From the NCBI GenBank assembly GCA_018268035.1, contig JAFDXI010000048.1:51363-115362 (forward strand): a stretch of 64,000 bases of DNA, in the 5' to 3' direction. Shown here one piece after another: positions 18,898 through 28,666 of the stretch (position 1 is its first letter; each line of letters begins with the position of its first letter). Both the position numbers and the translations under genes were made by a program. The notes under the pieces were generated by a model, which was not told the DNA's origin, ran no database searches, and saw nothing but the letters and a program-made list of their open reading frames with translations. The stretch is from Bacteroidota bacterium. GTDB taxonomy: Bacteria; Bacteroidota; Bacteroidia; Chitinophagales; Chitinophagaceae.

Positions 18898-20103
18898 ATG
18901 CGCCTCACTTTTAATGATACAGAAACAGCATTCGCCTATAAAACCAATGGAGAATTAAAGTCAGCCCGTTTCCTGTTTGGTACTATGAATTATTCCTGGT
19001 TTGCTGCCCTCGGTGTTAGGATTACACCATTTCTTATGAAGACAGGTTTGCCTATACATGGTATAATCAGGGCAACTATTTTTAAACAATTTGTAGGAGG
19101 TGAATCCCTTGAACAGACGGCTGTTGTTGCCAAAAAATTAGGTGAATATGGAGTTCAGGTGATTTTGGATTATGGTGTGGAAGCAAAAGAAGGAGAGGAG
19201 AATTTTGACCATGCAAGGGATGTATTTATCCAGGTGATAGAATATGCAGCTACTCAACCCAATATCCCATTTATCAGCGTGAAAGTTACGGGTATAGCAA
19301 GGTTTGGTTTGTTGGAGACTTTAAATTCAGCGCCCCGTTTGCGCAGTGGCATACACGACAATGAAGTGGAAGCCGTAGAGTGGAAAAAAGTCTGGGGCCG
19401 CATGTATGATATTTGTGAAAAAGCTGCCCAAAAAAATATCGGTGTTTTAATAGATGCAGAAGAAAGCTGGATACAGGACCCTATTGACAGACTATCTGTT
19501 GAAATGATGGAAATATTTAACCGGGGCGAAAAATGTATCGTGTATAATACCATACAACTTTATAGGCATGACAGGTTGAATTTTTTAAAGATGTATCACA
19601 ACATAGCTCAGCAGCGTGGCTTTATTCTCGGGATTAAAATTGTACGTGGCGCTTATATGGAAAAAGAAAGGGAACGTGCTGCATTGATGGGATATCCTTC
19701 ACCTATTCAACAGGATAAATCTTTTACTGACGGGGATTTTAATACAGCAGTTAAATTTTGTATTGATAACATCAAAGACATTGCTACAATTATTGCAACA
19801 CATAATGAATACAGCAATTTGAAGGCAGCAGAACTGCTGAATGAAAAAGGCATAGCTCATAACCATCCGCATATTCATTTCTCACAATTATATGGCATGA
19901 GTGATAACATCACTTTTAACCTTGCAAAAAACGGTTATTCGGTAAGTAAATATTTGCCGTTTGGCCCTATCAGGGATGTCATACCATACCTCATGCGCAG
20001 GGCTCAGGAAAATTCAAGTATCAATGGGCAGACAAGCCGCGAAGTATTACTCATCAAAAGTGAATTAAAACGCAGAGCCAAAGCTGCTAAGGTGAAAAAA
20101 TAA
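18898..20103 (+). CDS. Proline dehydrogenase
   Basis: 401-residue FAD-dependent enzyme of the PRODH family that oxidises proline to pyrroline-5-carboxylate. Recognisable segments are VILDYGVEAKEGEE, PFISVKVTGIARFGLL, VLIDAEESWIQDPID, IVYNTIQLYRHDRL, IKIVRGAYMEKER (substrate/FAD residues), IATHNEYS and QLYGMSDNITF, ending with KYLPFGPIRDVIPYLMRRAQEN with the conserved RR. It is a stand-alone PRODH without the P5C dehydrogenase half of PutA. No proline-metabolism neighbour is present in the window. Confidence 0.94.
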   Translation: MRLTFNDTETAFAYKTNGELKSARFLFGTMNYSWFAALGVRITPFLMKTGLPIHGIIRATIFKQFVGGESLEQTAVVAKKLGEYGVQVILDYGVEAKEGEENFDHARDVFIQVIEYAATQPNIPFISVKVTGIARFGLLETLNSAPRLRSGIHDNEVEAVEWKKVWGRMYDICEKAAQKNIGVLIDAEESWIQDPIDRLSVEMMEIFNRGEKCIVYNTIQLYRHDRLNFLKMYHNIAQQRGFILGIKIVRGAYMEKERERAALMGYPSPIQQDKSFTDGDFNTAVKFCIDNIKDIATIIATHNEYSNLKAAELLNEKGIAHNHPHIHFSQLYGMSDNITFNLAKNGYSVSKYLPFGPIRDVIPYLMRRAQENSSINGQTSREVLLIKSELKRRAKAAKVKK

Positions 20104-20426
20104 ATTTGAAATTATCTGAAGCTTTAAAGGCCATAGATGTAATGAACCATTAAAAAGGTTTAGAATAAATCTATTGTAAAGATTGACTTCTCTGGTTTAC
20201 AATTTTTCTAAAATTGAAATGAGTAGAGATAGTGATATTGTAAACAGCCCTATGCATAAAAAACAAACCTCACAGTTTTCTGTATGCCTTAAAATCTTTC
20301 AACGGTAATCACATAATGCAATACCGACAACCGCAGGTTTTCCCGAATTAACGGGGAAGGTTGTTCAACACCGGATTCATTGATGGTATAGCAAAATCAA
20401 CGAAACCTTTATTTCTGTTGGTGGTT
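20104..20426. other. Non-coding stretch downstream of proline dehydrogenase
   Basis: No open frame with family resemblance on either strand. Short degenerate translated stretches occur but none I can name. Taken with the toxin relic and repeats to its right, it may be part of a decayed insertion scar. Confidence 0.4.
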
Positions 20427-20585
20427 TTAATCCACAAACGTTTCTTGAATTACAGTTATTATTTTCTCAATTTCCTTGTCGGTCATATATTCAATGCGTT
20501 TAACAATTCTTAGCCTGTCAATCGTCCGTATTTGGTCAATGGCAACCTCACTTGGTAAAATTGGCTGGTGGTTGACGATTTTTAT
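20427..20585 (-). pseudogene. C-terminal relic of a MazF/PemK-type toxin gene
   Basis: The minus-strand frame ending at TAA (20427-20429) reads about 52 codons back to an in-frame TAA at 20586-20588. It contains LPSEVAIDQIRTIDRLRIVK followed by MTDKEIEKIITVIQETFVD, the pattern of the last third of PemK/MazF endoribonuclease toxins (the DQIRTID(K)xR segment and closing helix). The N-terminal two thirds and any antitoxin gene are absent, and upstream sequence has stops in all frames I read. An 11-base direct repeat (GGCTGGTGGTT, 20563-20573 and 20600-20610) lies at the broken end. Not expected to be functional. Confidence 0.65.
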
Positions 20586-20637
20586 TTATCTCTTTTTATG
20601 GCTGGTGGTTATAAAAAATTTATTTGAAAAAAATAAA

Positions 20638-20708
20638 AACCCTGAAAGGGTGAAATGATTATAAAAACATAAACAAACATTATTTCATGAATCCTGAAAG
20701 GGCGACAT
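20638..20708. repeat. Two copies of a short CCTGAAAGGG repeat
   Basis: AACCCTGAAAGGGTGAAAT (20638-20656) and AATCCTGAAAGGGCGACAT (20690-20708) match at 15 of 19 positions with a period of 52 bases. The core CCCTGAAAGGG can form a tiny hairpin. Similar short non-coding repeats are scattered in Bacteroidota genomes. Confidence 0.6.
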
Positions 20709-20918
20709 AAACACTTTCTGAGTTAAACTTAAAAAAATTGGGCAATTGGTTGTGTTTTTATATTTCCTTTTTTTTGTTTCGAGAGGTGCGAGTTGATGGT
20801 GTGGAGTGATTGTATTTTGTCACATTCATTAAATGATAGCATTAATGTTTTATAACCCATTTCTTGCTTCCTACTTATAATTATTATTAAGCTTATGCAA
20901 AACTCCTTATCTCGTAAT

Positions 20919-20946
20919 TTGTTTTACGACTCAGAGCTTACTTTTG
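20919..20946 (+). promoter_or_regulatory. Promoter for feoB (TTG-N17-TACTTTTG)
   Basis: TTG (20919-20921), 17 bases, then TACTTTTG (20939-20946), an exact TAnnTTTG. The element is 34 bases before the proposed non-ATG feoB start; there is no ATG or GTG in between. Confidence 0.55.
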
Positions 20947-20980
20947 CACGCTAAATTTCAGACGACTGACAGGAAATAAT

Positions 20981-23080
20981 ATTAATATAGCATTGGTAGG
21001 AAACCCCAATAGTGGAAAGTCTTCACTCTTTAATGCATTGACCGGACTTAATCAGAAAGTTGGAAATTTTCCAGGGGTTACAGTTGATAAAAAAACGGGT
21101 GTTTGCCATTTAGATCAAGAAATCACATCCACGATTATTGACCTGCCAGGGACTTACTCCTTGTATCCGAGACGAGATGATGAATGGGTAGCTTATAAAG
21201 TATTGATGCATGCTGACAAGCATATCAAAACAAAATTGATTTTATTAATTGTTGATGCCAGCAACCTAAAGCGTAATCTGCTTTTCTGCAGCCAGGTGAT
21301 TGACCTGAAATATCCTGTAGTTGTGGCTTTGACAATGATGGACATAGCTCGTAAAAAAGGTATTGAAATAGATGTTGATGGACTTTCAACAGAGTTGGGT
21401 GTGCCGGTTGTTTCAGTTAATCCAAGAAAAAACAAAGGCATATCCGAACTTAAAAAAACACTGGCAAAAGCTGCAAAACAACAGACTATTTCACAAAGAG
21501 ATTTTATCAATAATTATTCTCTGGCGCCACAGGCTATTGATAAAATCAAGACTGTAGTGCAGGGTGTAGGTGAATATGAAGGGATTCATTATTTAATCAA
21601 TCATGAAAACTTTGGCCTGCCAGATGAATTAAATAATGCCATTGAACAAACTGAGATTGATACAAAATTTAATCCAGCAAAAACACAGGCTGAAGAAATT
21701 GTTCAGCGTTATGCAAGGATAAAACATGTGATGCAACAAAATGTGGTGGAGCCTGACCCACTGCAACGAAAACTTTTTACAGAGTATCTTGATAATATTT
21801 TATTACACCGTGTTTGGGGTTACTCAATATTATTGCTGGTTTTGTTTTTTTTGTTTCAAAGTATATTCTGGCTGGCACAATACCCGATGAATTTTATTGA
21901 CTTAAGTTTTTCCGAACTCAGTGGCTGGCTCAGCAATATATTGCCATCTGCTTGGTGGAGCGACCTGTTGATAAATGGACTGATTGCAGGCATGAATGGT
22001 ATCCTTGTTTTTGTACCACAAATCATGATCCTGTTTGGATTAATAACCTTGTTGGAGGATACAGGTTATATGGCTAGAATCAGTTTCCTGAGTGATAAGC
22101 TGATGCGCAAAGTGGGTTTAAACGGTAAAAGTGTTATGCCAATGATCAGCGGTTTTGCATGCGCTGTTCCTGCTATCATGGCAACAAGGAATATTGAAAA
22201 TAAAAAGGAAAGGTTGCTCACCATTCTTGTAACACCATTAATGAGTTGCAGTGCAAGGCTTCCTGTTTATACTATCCTGATTGCACTCGTTATTCCTAAT
22301 AAATTTTATTTTGGCTTCCTCAGTTTACAGGGTCTCGTGATGATGGGCCTTTATCTGTTGGGAACTGTGATGGCTTTAGTTGTTAGCTATATTTTTAAAT
22401 TCATCATTAAGCTGAAAGAGAAAAGTTATTTCATTTTAGAGTTACCGGTTTATCGGGCACCAAGATGGAAAAATGTTGGCATTACAATGGTTGAGAAAGC
22501 AAAGATATTTGTTACTGATGCGGGAAGGGTGATTCTGATGATTAGTTTATTATTATGGTTCCTGAGTAATTATGGACCTGCCAGACGGATGGATGCTGTG
22601 CATGCAAAATATACAACTCTGCAACAGCAATCACACGATGCAACACAACAGGCTTCATTGGAGAAACAATATAAATCAGAAAAGCTGCAAAACTCTTATG
22701 CAGGTATTTTAGGGAAAAGTATAGAGCCGGCGATCAAGCCATTAGGTTATGACTGGAAAATTGGAATAGCATTAATAACTTCATTTGCTGCGAGAGAAGT
22801 TTTTGTGGGTACAATGTCCACTTTATACAGCGTAGAAGATTCAGACAATTCCACACTGCAGGAAAAAATGGAGAATGCAAAACATGAGGATGGCAGTAAA
22901 GTATATACATTACCTGCAGCATTATCATTGATGGTATTTTATGTGTTTGCCATGCAATGTATGAGCACACTTGCCATTGTGAAGCGGGAAACCAAAACCT
23001 GGAAATGGCCGATAGTGCAGTTTGTTTATATGACCGGCCTTGCTTACCTGATGAGTTTATTGGTGTTTAATATTTTTTAA
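20981..23080 (+). CDS. feoB: Ferrous iron transporter FeoB, start codon unusual
   Basis: About 699 residues. The N-terminal G domain has G1 GNPNSGKSS, G2/G3 region TVDKKTGVC and DLPGTYSL, and a TMMD G4-like motif; a helical regulatory segment follows, then the membrane part with FeoB signatures (GYMARISFLSDKLMRKVGLNGKSVMP, SGFACAVPAIMATR, SCSARLPVYTILIA). It imports Fe2+ across the inner membrane. The frame has no ATG or GTG before the P-loop. I chose ATT at 20981, six bases after AGGA, because it restores the first strand NINIAL; the in-frame TTG at 20993 would start only two residues before the P-loop GNPNSGKS, and CTG at 20966 is another candidate. No feoA is adjacent. Confidence 0.9.
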   Translation: MNIALVGNPNSGKSSLFNALTGLNQKVGNFPGVTVDKKTGVCHLDQEITSTIIDLPGTYSLYPRRDDEWVAYKVLMHADKHIKTKLILLIVDASNLKRNLLFCSQVIDLKYPVVVALTMMDIARKKGIEIDVDGLSTELGVPVVSVNPRKNKGISELKKTLAKAAKQQTISQRDFINNYSLAPQAIDKIKTVVQGVGEYEGIHYLINHENFGLPDELNNAIEQTEIDTKFNPAKTQAEEIVQRYARIKHVMQQNVVEPDPLQRKLFTEYLDNILLHRVWGYSILLLVLFFLFQSIFWLAQYPMNFIDLSFSELSGWLSNILPSAWWSDLLINGLIAGMNGILVFVPQIMILFGLITLLEDTGYMARISFLSDKLMRKVGLNGKSVMPMISGFACAVPAIMATRNIENKKERLLTILVTPLMSCSARLPVYTILIALVIPNKFYFGFLSLQGLVMMGLYLLGTVMALVVSYIFKFIIKLKEKSYFILELPVYRAPRWKNVGITMVEKAKIFVTDAGRVILMISLLLWFLSNYGPARRMDAVHAKYTTLQQQSHDATQQASLEKQYKSEKLQNSYAGILGKSIEPAIKPLGYDWKIGIALITSFAAREVFVGTMSTLYSVEDSDNSTLQEKMENAKHEDGSKVYTLPAALSLMVFYVFAMQCMSTLAIVKRETKTWKWPIVQFVYMTGLAYLMSLLVFNIF

Positions 23081-23188
23081 TATAATAACTGTGGTTTTCA
23101 CTGATAATATTCTTCTTTTGCATAATAAAAGCTGTGTATATCATTTAATTTTTTTGCATATCAAATAACTGCAGATTCCTGCTTATTT

Positions 23189-23196
23189 TAATTTTG
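23189..23196 (+). promoter_or_regulatory. Possible promoter -7 element for the GH78 gene
   Basis: TAATTTTG matches TAnnTTTG but sits about 115 bases upstream of the ATG and has no good -33 TTG. Confidence 0.25.
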
Positions 23197-23310
23197 CCGG
23201 ACAGCAATAATTTTTTTCATGACTGTTGTAAAATGTTACACTGCCATCATTACTATTAAAAATTTTCATGTTTAGTGAGGAAGTACAATGAACAGATAAA
23301 TCATTGATAT

Positions 23311-26082
23311 ATGCAGAAGGTTTTTATTTTTTGCTTTTTTGTTATTTATAGTTGTCAAATTAAAGCACAGGAATTAGTTGTAACCAATCTTCAGTGTCAA
23401 TACCAGGATTCACCATCAGGGGTTGAAGATGCTTCACCAGGATTGAGCTGGCAACTTAACTCTTCCAGAAGAAACGTAATGCAATCAGCTTATCGTGTTT
23501 TAGTATCAGACAATGAAGGACTATTGCAACAAAATACCGGTAATATCTGGGATTCAAAAAAAGTGAATTCGGATCAATCCATACAGGTAACTTTTGTGGG
23601 AAAAAATCTTCTACCTGGAAAATTATATTATTGGAAAGTTATGGTGTGGGACAATTATGGTATTGCTTCCAAATGGAGCAATACATCATCATGGCAAATG
23701 GGATTGCTTCATCATGAAGACTGGAAAGGGGCACAATGGATTGCTTATGAAAAAATGCCCGACAGTCTTCGGATTTTGCCCGGCATTCATGGAAAAGGAG
23801 ATCCTGCTTTGGGTTCAGGAAAAGATATTTTACCATTGTTGCGAAAAGAGTTTTTAATAAAGAAGCCGGTTAAAAAGGCAACAGCATATATTGCCGGGCT
23901 TGGACAATTTGATTTAAACATTAATGGCAGGAAAGTGGGCGATCATTTCCTGGATGCCGGATGGACGGAATATAGTAAAACTGCATTGTATGTAACATTT
24001 GATATCACGGGTCAACTCATTAACGGCGCAAACGCCCTGGGCGTTATGCTTGGCAATGGTTTTTATTATACGCCACGGGAACGATACCGGAAAATTACAA
24101 TTGCTTATGGTTATCCTGAAATGATCTGCAGGGTGGCTGTGGAATATTCTGATGGTTCATTTGAAAATATTGTAAGTGACACCACCTGGAAAACATCTCC
24201 CGGCCCTGTAACTTTTTCAAGTATATATGGCGGAGAAGATTTTGATGCCAATGTAGAACAGCCAGGATGGGATGCCCCTTCATTCAATGATCAATCCTGG
24301 AGGAATGCTGTAATAGTTGATGGGCCACCAGTGCTTAGTTCACAAACAGCACCCCCGTTAAAAATCCTGGACACATTTTCAATAAAAAAAATTTCACAAC
24401 CTAAACCTGGAATTTGGGTTTATGATTTTGGTCAGAATGCTTCAGGCATATTTTCAATAAAAATAAAAGGTAAAAAACATAGTAAGGTTACATTCCGTCC
24501 TGCTGAACTGATTACAGGTGATGGATTGATTACTCAGGATGCGGTGGGTGCGCCTGTATATTTTAATTATACTTTGAATGGAGCTGAAACAGAGAGCTGG
24601 CAACCTCAGTTTACTTATTATGGGTTTCGCTACATACAAGTGGAAGGTGCAGTTCCTAATGGTGAACCTAATCCAAATAACCTGCCTGTTATTGTATCAA
24701 TAAAAAGTTTGCATACACGAAATGCCTCACTGAGCGCAGGTAGTTTCAATTGTTCAAATAATCTTTTCAACCGGATAGATACTTTAATCAATTGGGCTAT
24801 CAAAAGCAATATGGCAAGTGTATTTACAGATTGCCCACATCGTGAAAAATTAGGATGGCTGGAAGAAGACCACTTAATGGGCTCTTCAATAAAATTTAAT
24901 TATAATATTGCTGCATTGTGCAGGAAAGTAGTGAATGATATGATAAGCGCACAAACTGAAGATGGCCTTGTGCCTGACATAGCGCCAGAGTATGTACATT
25001 TCGTATCCGGGTTCAGGGATTCTCCTGAATGGGGAAGTAACAGTATTATCCTTCCCTGGTATTTATATAAATGGTATGGTGATACACAGGTGTTGACAAA
25101 AGCTTACCCGATGATGCAACGTTATGTACAATACCTTCAAAAAAAATCTGTTGATAATATTTTGTCTTATGGTCTGGGTGATTGGTTTGATATCGGTCCT
25201 GATGAACCGGGAGAATCACAACTGACTCCTAAAGGTGTAACTGCAACTGCCATCTATTATTATGACCTCAGCATTTTAAGTAAAATAGCAAAAATATTAA
25301 GCAAGGAAGATGATGTTTCGTACTATGAAAGTTCAGCCGCCAAAGTAAGAGATGCATTTAATAAAACATTCTTCAACAAACAAACAAAGCAATATGCAAC
25401 AGGCAGTCAAACTGCCAATGCAATGGCAGTATATATGGGTTTGGTAGAACCAAAAAATAAGAAAGCCGTTATTGATAACCTGGTAAAGGATATTCGTGAA
25501 AGAAAAAACAGCCTTACTGCCGGCGATATTGGTTATCGTTATGTATTGAGGGTTTTGGAAGAGAATGGTTATTCAAATGTAATTTTTGATATGAACAGCC
25601 GATCCGATGTGCCGGGATATGGATATCAATTAGCTCACGGTGCAACATCTCTTACAGAATCATGGCAGGCTTACCGTTTCGTTTCCAATAATCATTTAAT
25701 GTTGGGTCATTTAATGGAATGGTTTTATAGCGGACTGGGGGGTATAAGACAAACAGAAAATTCAGTTGGCTTCAAACATATTTTTATCCATCCGGAACCA
25801 GTTGGTGATGTTGCAAATGCAGAAACAATTTATCATTCAGTATATGGAATTATTTCAACACGTTGGGAAAAAAATGAACGATGCTTTAAATTGGAAGTAA
25901 ATATCCCTGCAAATACTTATGCTACTATTTTCCTGCCAGTGTCTGAAAAGTTTGAGATAATGAAAGACGGTCATTTATTGCATAAAAAAGATGTGTTGAA
26001 AATTATTAATACGGATAACCGATATGTAAGTATAGTAGTCGGCTCAGGGCTTTATCAATTCCAGGTTAATACTATAAAATAA
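23311..26082 (+). CDS. Alpha-L-rhamnosidase, glycoside hydrolase family 78
   Basis: 923 residues with a signal peptide (cut near IKAQE), so exported to the periplasm or surface. The N-terminal part has an Fn3-like domain (PGLSWQLNSSRRNVMQSAYRVL region, about 40-130) and the rhamnosidase N domain (AYIAGLGQFDLNINGRKVGDHFLDAGWTEY in parts, about 190-340). The (alpha/alpha)6 catalytic domain holds FTDCPHREKLGWLEEDHLMG (about 505-525) and GLGDWFDIGPDEP (about 625), where GH78 acidic catalytic residues lie, and a C-terminal beta domain follows. It releases terminal rhamnose from plant or microbial glycans. No SusCD pair is adjacent, so it is not in an obvious utilisation locus. Confidence 0.92.
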   Translation: MQKVFIFCFFVIYSCQIKAQELVVTNLQCQYQDSPSGVEDASPGLSWQLNSSRRNVMQSAYRVLVSDNEGLLQQNTGNIWDSKKVNSDQSIQVTFVGKNLLPGKLYYWKVMVWDNYGIASKWSNTSSWQMGLLHHEDWKGAQWIAYEKMPDSLRILPGIHGKGDPALGSGKDILPLLRKEFLIKKPVKKATAYIAGLGQFDLNINGRKVGDHFLDAGWTEYSKTALYVTFDITGQLINGANALGVMLGNGFYYTPRERYRKITIAYGYPEMICRVAVEYSDGSFENIVSDTTWKTSPGPVTFSSIYGGEDFDANVEQPGWDAPSFNDQSWRNAVIVDGPPVLSSQTAPPLKILDTFSIKKISQPKPGIWVYDFGQNASGIFSIKIKGKKHSKVTFRPAELITGDGLITQDAVGAPVYFNYTLNGAETESWQPQFTYYGFRYIQVEGAVPNGEPNPNNLPVIVSIKSLHTRNASLSAGSFNCSNNLFNRIDTLINWAIKSNMASVFTDCPHREKLGWLEEDHLMGSSIKFNYNIAALCRKVVNDMISAQTEDGLVPDIAPEYVHFVSGFRDSPEWGSNSIILPWYLYKWYGDTQVLTKAYPMMQRYVQYLQKKSVDNILSYGLGDWFDIGPDEPGESQLTPKGVTATAIYYYDLSILSKIAKILSKEDDVSYYESSAAKVRDAFNKTFFNKQTKQYATGSQTANAMAVYMGLVEPKNKKAVIDNLVKDIRERKNSLTAGDIGYRYVLRVLEENGYSNVIFDMNSRSDVPGYGYQLAHGATSLTESWQAYRFVSNNHLMLGHLMEWFYSGLGGIRQTENSVGFKHIFIHPEPVGDVANAETIYHSVYGIISTRWEKNERCFKLEVNIPANTYATIFLPVSEKFEIMKDGHLLHKKDVLKIINTDNRYVSIVVGSGLYQFQVNTIK

Positions 26083-26381
26083 AAAGTTTGCATGGCTATC
26101 ACTAAAAAGCAGTTGCTATTTCCTGTAACTTTCTTGTACTTATTTTTTCAAATTCAGATTTATTGCCTGCAAAAAATCTGAATTGCTTTGAAATTTTTTA
26201 TGTTTCTTATTGTGGTTGTTTTAAAAACCTATTTATGATTTTTGGAAAACAAGTTCTTTACAATTATTATTTTCATATCAAAAACAATATATTGCTATCA
26301 AAACGGGAGGCAGGAAAAGAGCTGCTTTCAGAAAAAATCAGGATTAACGCCCCATTGATTTTTCTTTTTTCAGTTTTTGTG
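26083..26381. other. Intergenic region, no gene supported
   Basis: A 73-codon open frame (26163-26384) is present but has no family resemblance, a Lys/Ile/Phe/Asn composition expected of AT-rich spacer, and would run into the promoter of the next gene. I leave it unannotated. Confidence 0.5.
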
Positions 26382-26389
26382 TAAATTCG
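26382..26389 (+). promoter_or_regulatory. Variant -7 element (TAAATTCG) before the RelA/SpoT gene
   Basis: TAAATTCG differs from TAnnTTTG by one base and ends six bases before the ATG, the same place and form as at ubiE, rsgA and the AI-2E gene. Confidence 0.35.
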
Positions 26390-26395
26390 TTTTGT

Positions 26396-28666
26396 ATGGC
26401 CGCAGCGCAAGTAACAGAGCAAGAGGTGTTATTACCCAAATATAATCTTACACCTGAGCAGGAAAAGAATTTAATACTAAGACATTATCGGGTTTTATTA
26501 AAAGCTTTAAGACCCAAGCTAAAAAAAGGTGATAAAGAATTGGTTCGGCGTGCTTTTAAAACAGCCGCCGATATGCATAAAACCATGCGACGCAAAAGTG
26601 GAGAACCTTATATACTTCATCCCATTGCAGTTGCGCTGATTTGTGTGGAAGAAATCGGGCTGGGTGTAAGATCTACTATTTGTTCTTTACTCCACGATAC
26701 TGTTGAAGACACAGATATGACTATGGAGGATGTGGAAAGGGATTTTGGTCCTGAAATAGCCCGCATCGTGGATGGACTTACCAAGATTGCCAATGTAAAT
26801 ATGCTGGATGCTAACCTGAGCCAGCAGGCAGAAAATTTTAAAAAGATATTATTGACACTGACTGATGACCCAAGAGTGATTCTTATCAAACTAGCAGACC
26901 GATTGCACAATATGCGGACGCTGGATTATATGAAGCGTGAAAAACAATTAAAGATTGCCAGTGAAACTATCTGGGTATATGCTCCACTCGCACACCGGAT
27001 GGGTTTGTACAACATCAAGACTGAGATGGAAGACCTTTCTATGAAGTACCTGGAGCCGGAAGAATATAAAGATATCGCAAAAAAATTATCTGAAACAAAA
27101 AGAGAAAGGAGCCGCTATATCAATGAATTTATCAAACCTCTAAAAGAAAAACTCAAAAAAGCAGGTTTTAAATTTGAGATTTACGGCAGGCCCAAAAGCA
27201 TACATTCCATCTGGAATAAGATGAAGAAAAAAGGTGTCAGCTTTGATGAAGTATATGACCTCTTTGCCATCCGTATCATTGTCCATGCAACACCTGAAAA
27301 AGAAAAAGAAGAATGTTGGAAAGTGTATTCAATGATAACAGATGAATACCTGCCTTCACCGGAACGGCTTCGTGATTGGATAAGCAGCCCGAAAAGTAAT
27401 GGATATGAAGCTCTGCACACAACAGTAATGGGCCCGCAGGGAAAATGGGTGGAAGTGCAGATAAGAACTGATCGAATGAATGAAATTGCAGAAAAAGGAC
27501 TGGCAGCACATTATAAATATAAAGAAGGCAACAGTGATGGAGACCCATTTGAAAAATGGTTTGCGCAAATACGTGAAGTAATCAGCAGCCAGGAAACAGA
27601 TGGTGTTGACTTTTTGCAGGATTTTAAGACCAGTTTCCTTGCTGAAGAAATTTATGTATTCACACCAAAGGGTGATGTAAAAATGTTGCCAGTCAATAGC
27701 ACAGCGCTTGATTTTGCATTTGCTATTCACTCTGCTGTTGGCAGCAGGTGCATCGGGGCAAAGCTCAATCATAAATTAGTACCCATCAGTCATAAATTAC
27801 GCAGCGGAGACCAGGTAGAAATTATTACAAGCAATAAACAAAAACCTTCTGAAGACTGGCTGAAATTTGTTGTTACAGCAAAAGCTAAAACAAAAATCAA
27901 GGATGCGCTGAAAGAAGAAAAAAGGAAAATTGCAATTGATGGAAAAGAAATGCTCAGGAAAAAACTGGAAAGTATAGATGCCGTTCTGAACCAGCAAAAT
28001 ATTGATGAACTTGTCAGCCATTTTAAAGTTGCATCACAGCTTGATTTATTTTACAGCATTGCAGTGAAACAGATAGACCTGAAAGAATTGAAGGAATATC
28101 ATGTAACCAACGAAAAATTGCTGAAGCCTGTAAAAGTAATTACTGAAATAAAAATAGACCAGGAACAAAAAGCGCCTGTTACCCCTAAGAAAGATTCTGA
28201 ACTGATAATTTTTGGTGAGAGAAGCGATAAAATAAAATATTCCCTTGCCAAATGTTGCAGCCCAATTCCGGGTGATGATGTTTTTGGATTTGTAAGTACA
28301 GGAAAAGGGTTGATTATTCACAGGACAAACTGCCCCAATGCCGCACAGTTAATGGCAAATTATGCACCACGCATTGTAAAAACCAAATGGGCAAAGAATA
28401 AAGAAATTTCATTCCTTACGGGAGTAAAAATTATTGGAATTGATGATGTGGGTGTGATCAATAAAATCACTAACATTATCAGCGGTGAATTGCGTATCAA
28501 TATTGCTGCACTCACTATTGAAAGCGGTGATGGAATGTTTGAAGGGATGATCAAGGTTTTCGTTCATGATAAAGAAGAACTGGATGAACTGGTTGCCAGG
28601 CTAAAACAACTCAATGGCATTTACGAGGTACAACGGTTTGATATGGACGATGCTACCTTTTCTTAG
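26396..28666 (+). CDS. Bifunctional (p)ppGpp synthetase/hydrolase (RelA/SpoT homologue)
   Basis: 756 residues, the full long-RSH layout: HD hydrolase domain (about 50-200) with HPIAVAL and LLHDTVEDT, so the hydrolase site looks intact; synthetase domain (about 240-370) with YGRPKSIHSIWNKM, NGYEALHTTV and VEVQIRT; TGS domain (about 410-470, VFTPKGDVKMLP); a helical and zinc-finger-like region with KCCSPIPGD; and a C-terminal ACT domain (about 680-750). It makes and degrades the stringent-response alarmone. Its last 14 bases overlap the convergent stress-cassette gene. Confidence 0.95.
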   Translation: MAAAQVTEQEVLLPKYNLTPEQEKNLILRHYRVLLKALRPKLKKGDKELVRRAFKTAADMHKTMRRKSGEPYILHPIAVALICVEEIGLGVRSTICSLLHDTVEDTDMTMEDVERDFGPEIARIVDGLTKIANVNMLDANLSQQAENFKKILLTLTDDPRVILIKLADRLHNMRTLDYMKREKQLKIASETIWVYAPLAHRMGLYNIKTEMEDLSMKYLEPEEYKDIAKKLSETKRERSRYINEFIKPLKEKLKKAGFKFEIYGRPKSIHSIWNKMKKKGVSFDEVYDLFAIRIIVHATPEKEKEECWKVYSMITDEYLPSPERLRDWISSPKSNGYEALHTTVMGPQGKWVEVQIRTDRMNEIAEKGLAAHYKYKEGNSDGDPFEKWFAQIREVISSQETDGVDFLQDFKTSFLAEEIYVFTPKGDVKMLPVNSTALDFAFAIHSAVGSRCIGAKLNHKLVPISHKLRSGDQVEIITSNKQKPSEDWLKFVVTAKAKTKIKDALKEEKRKIAIDGKEMLRKKLESIDAVLNQQNIDELVSHFKVASQLDLFYSIAVKQIDLKELKEYHVTNEKLLKPVKVITEIKIDQEQKAPVTPKKDSELIIFGERSDKIKYSLAKCCSPIPGDDVFGFVSTGKGLIIHRTNCPNAAQLMANYAPRIVKTKWAKNKEISFLTGVKIIGIDDVGVINKITNIISGELRINIAALTIESGDGMFEGMIKVFVHDKEELDELVARLKQLNGIYEVQRFDMDDATFS

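Noticed and set aside
20476..20658. 60-codon plus-strand ORF with hydrophobic stretch
   Set aside because: It is antisense to the MazF/PemK relic, which shows recognisable family sequence; the plus-strand product resembles nothing and runs into the repeats.
26163..26384. 73-codon ORF before the RelA/SpoT gene
   Set aside because: No family pattern, spacer-like composition, and it overlaps the candidate promoter.
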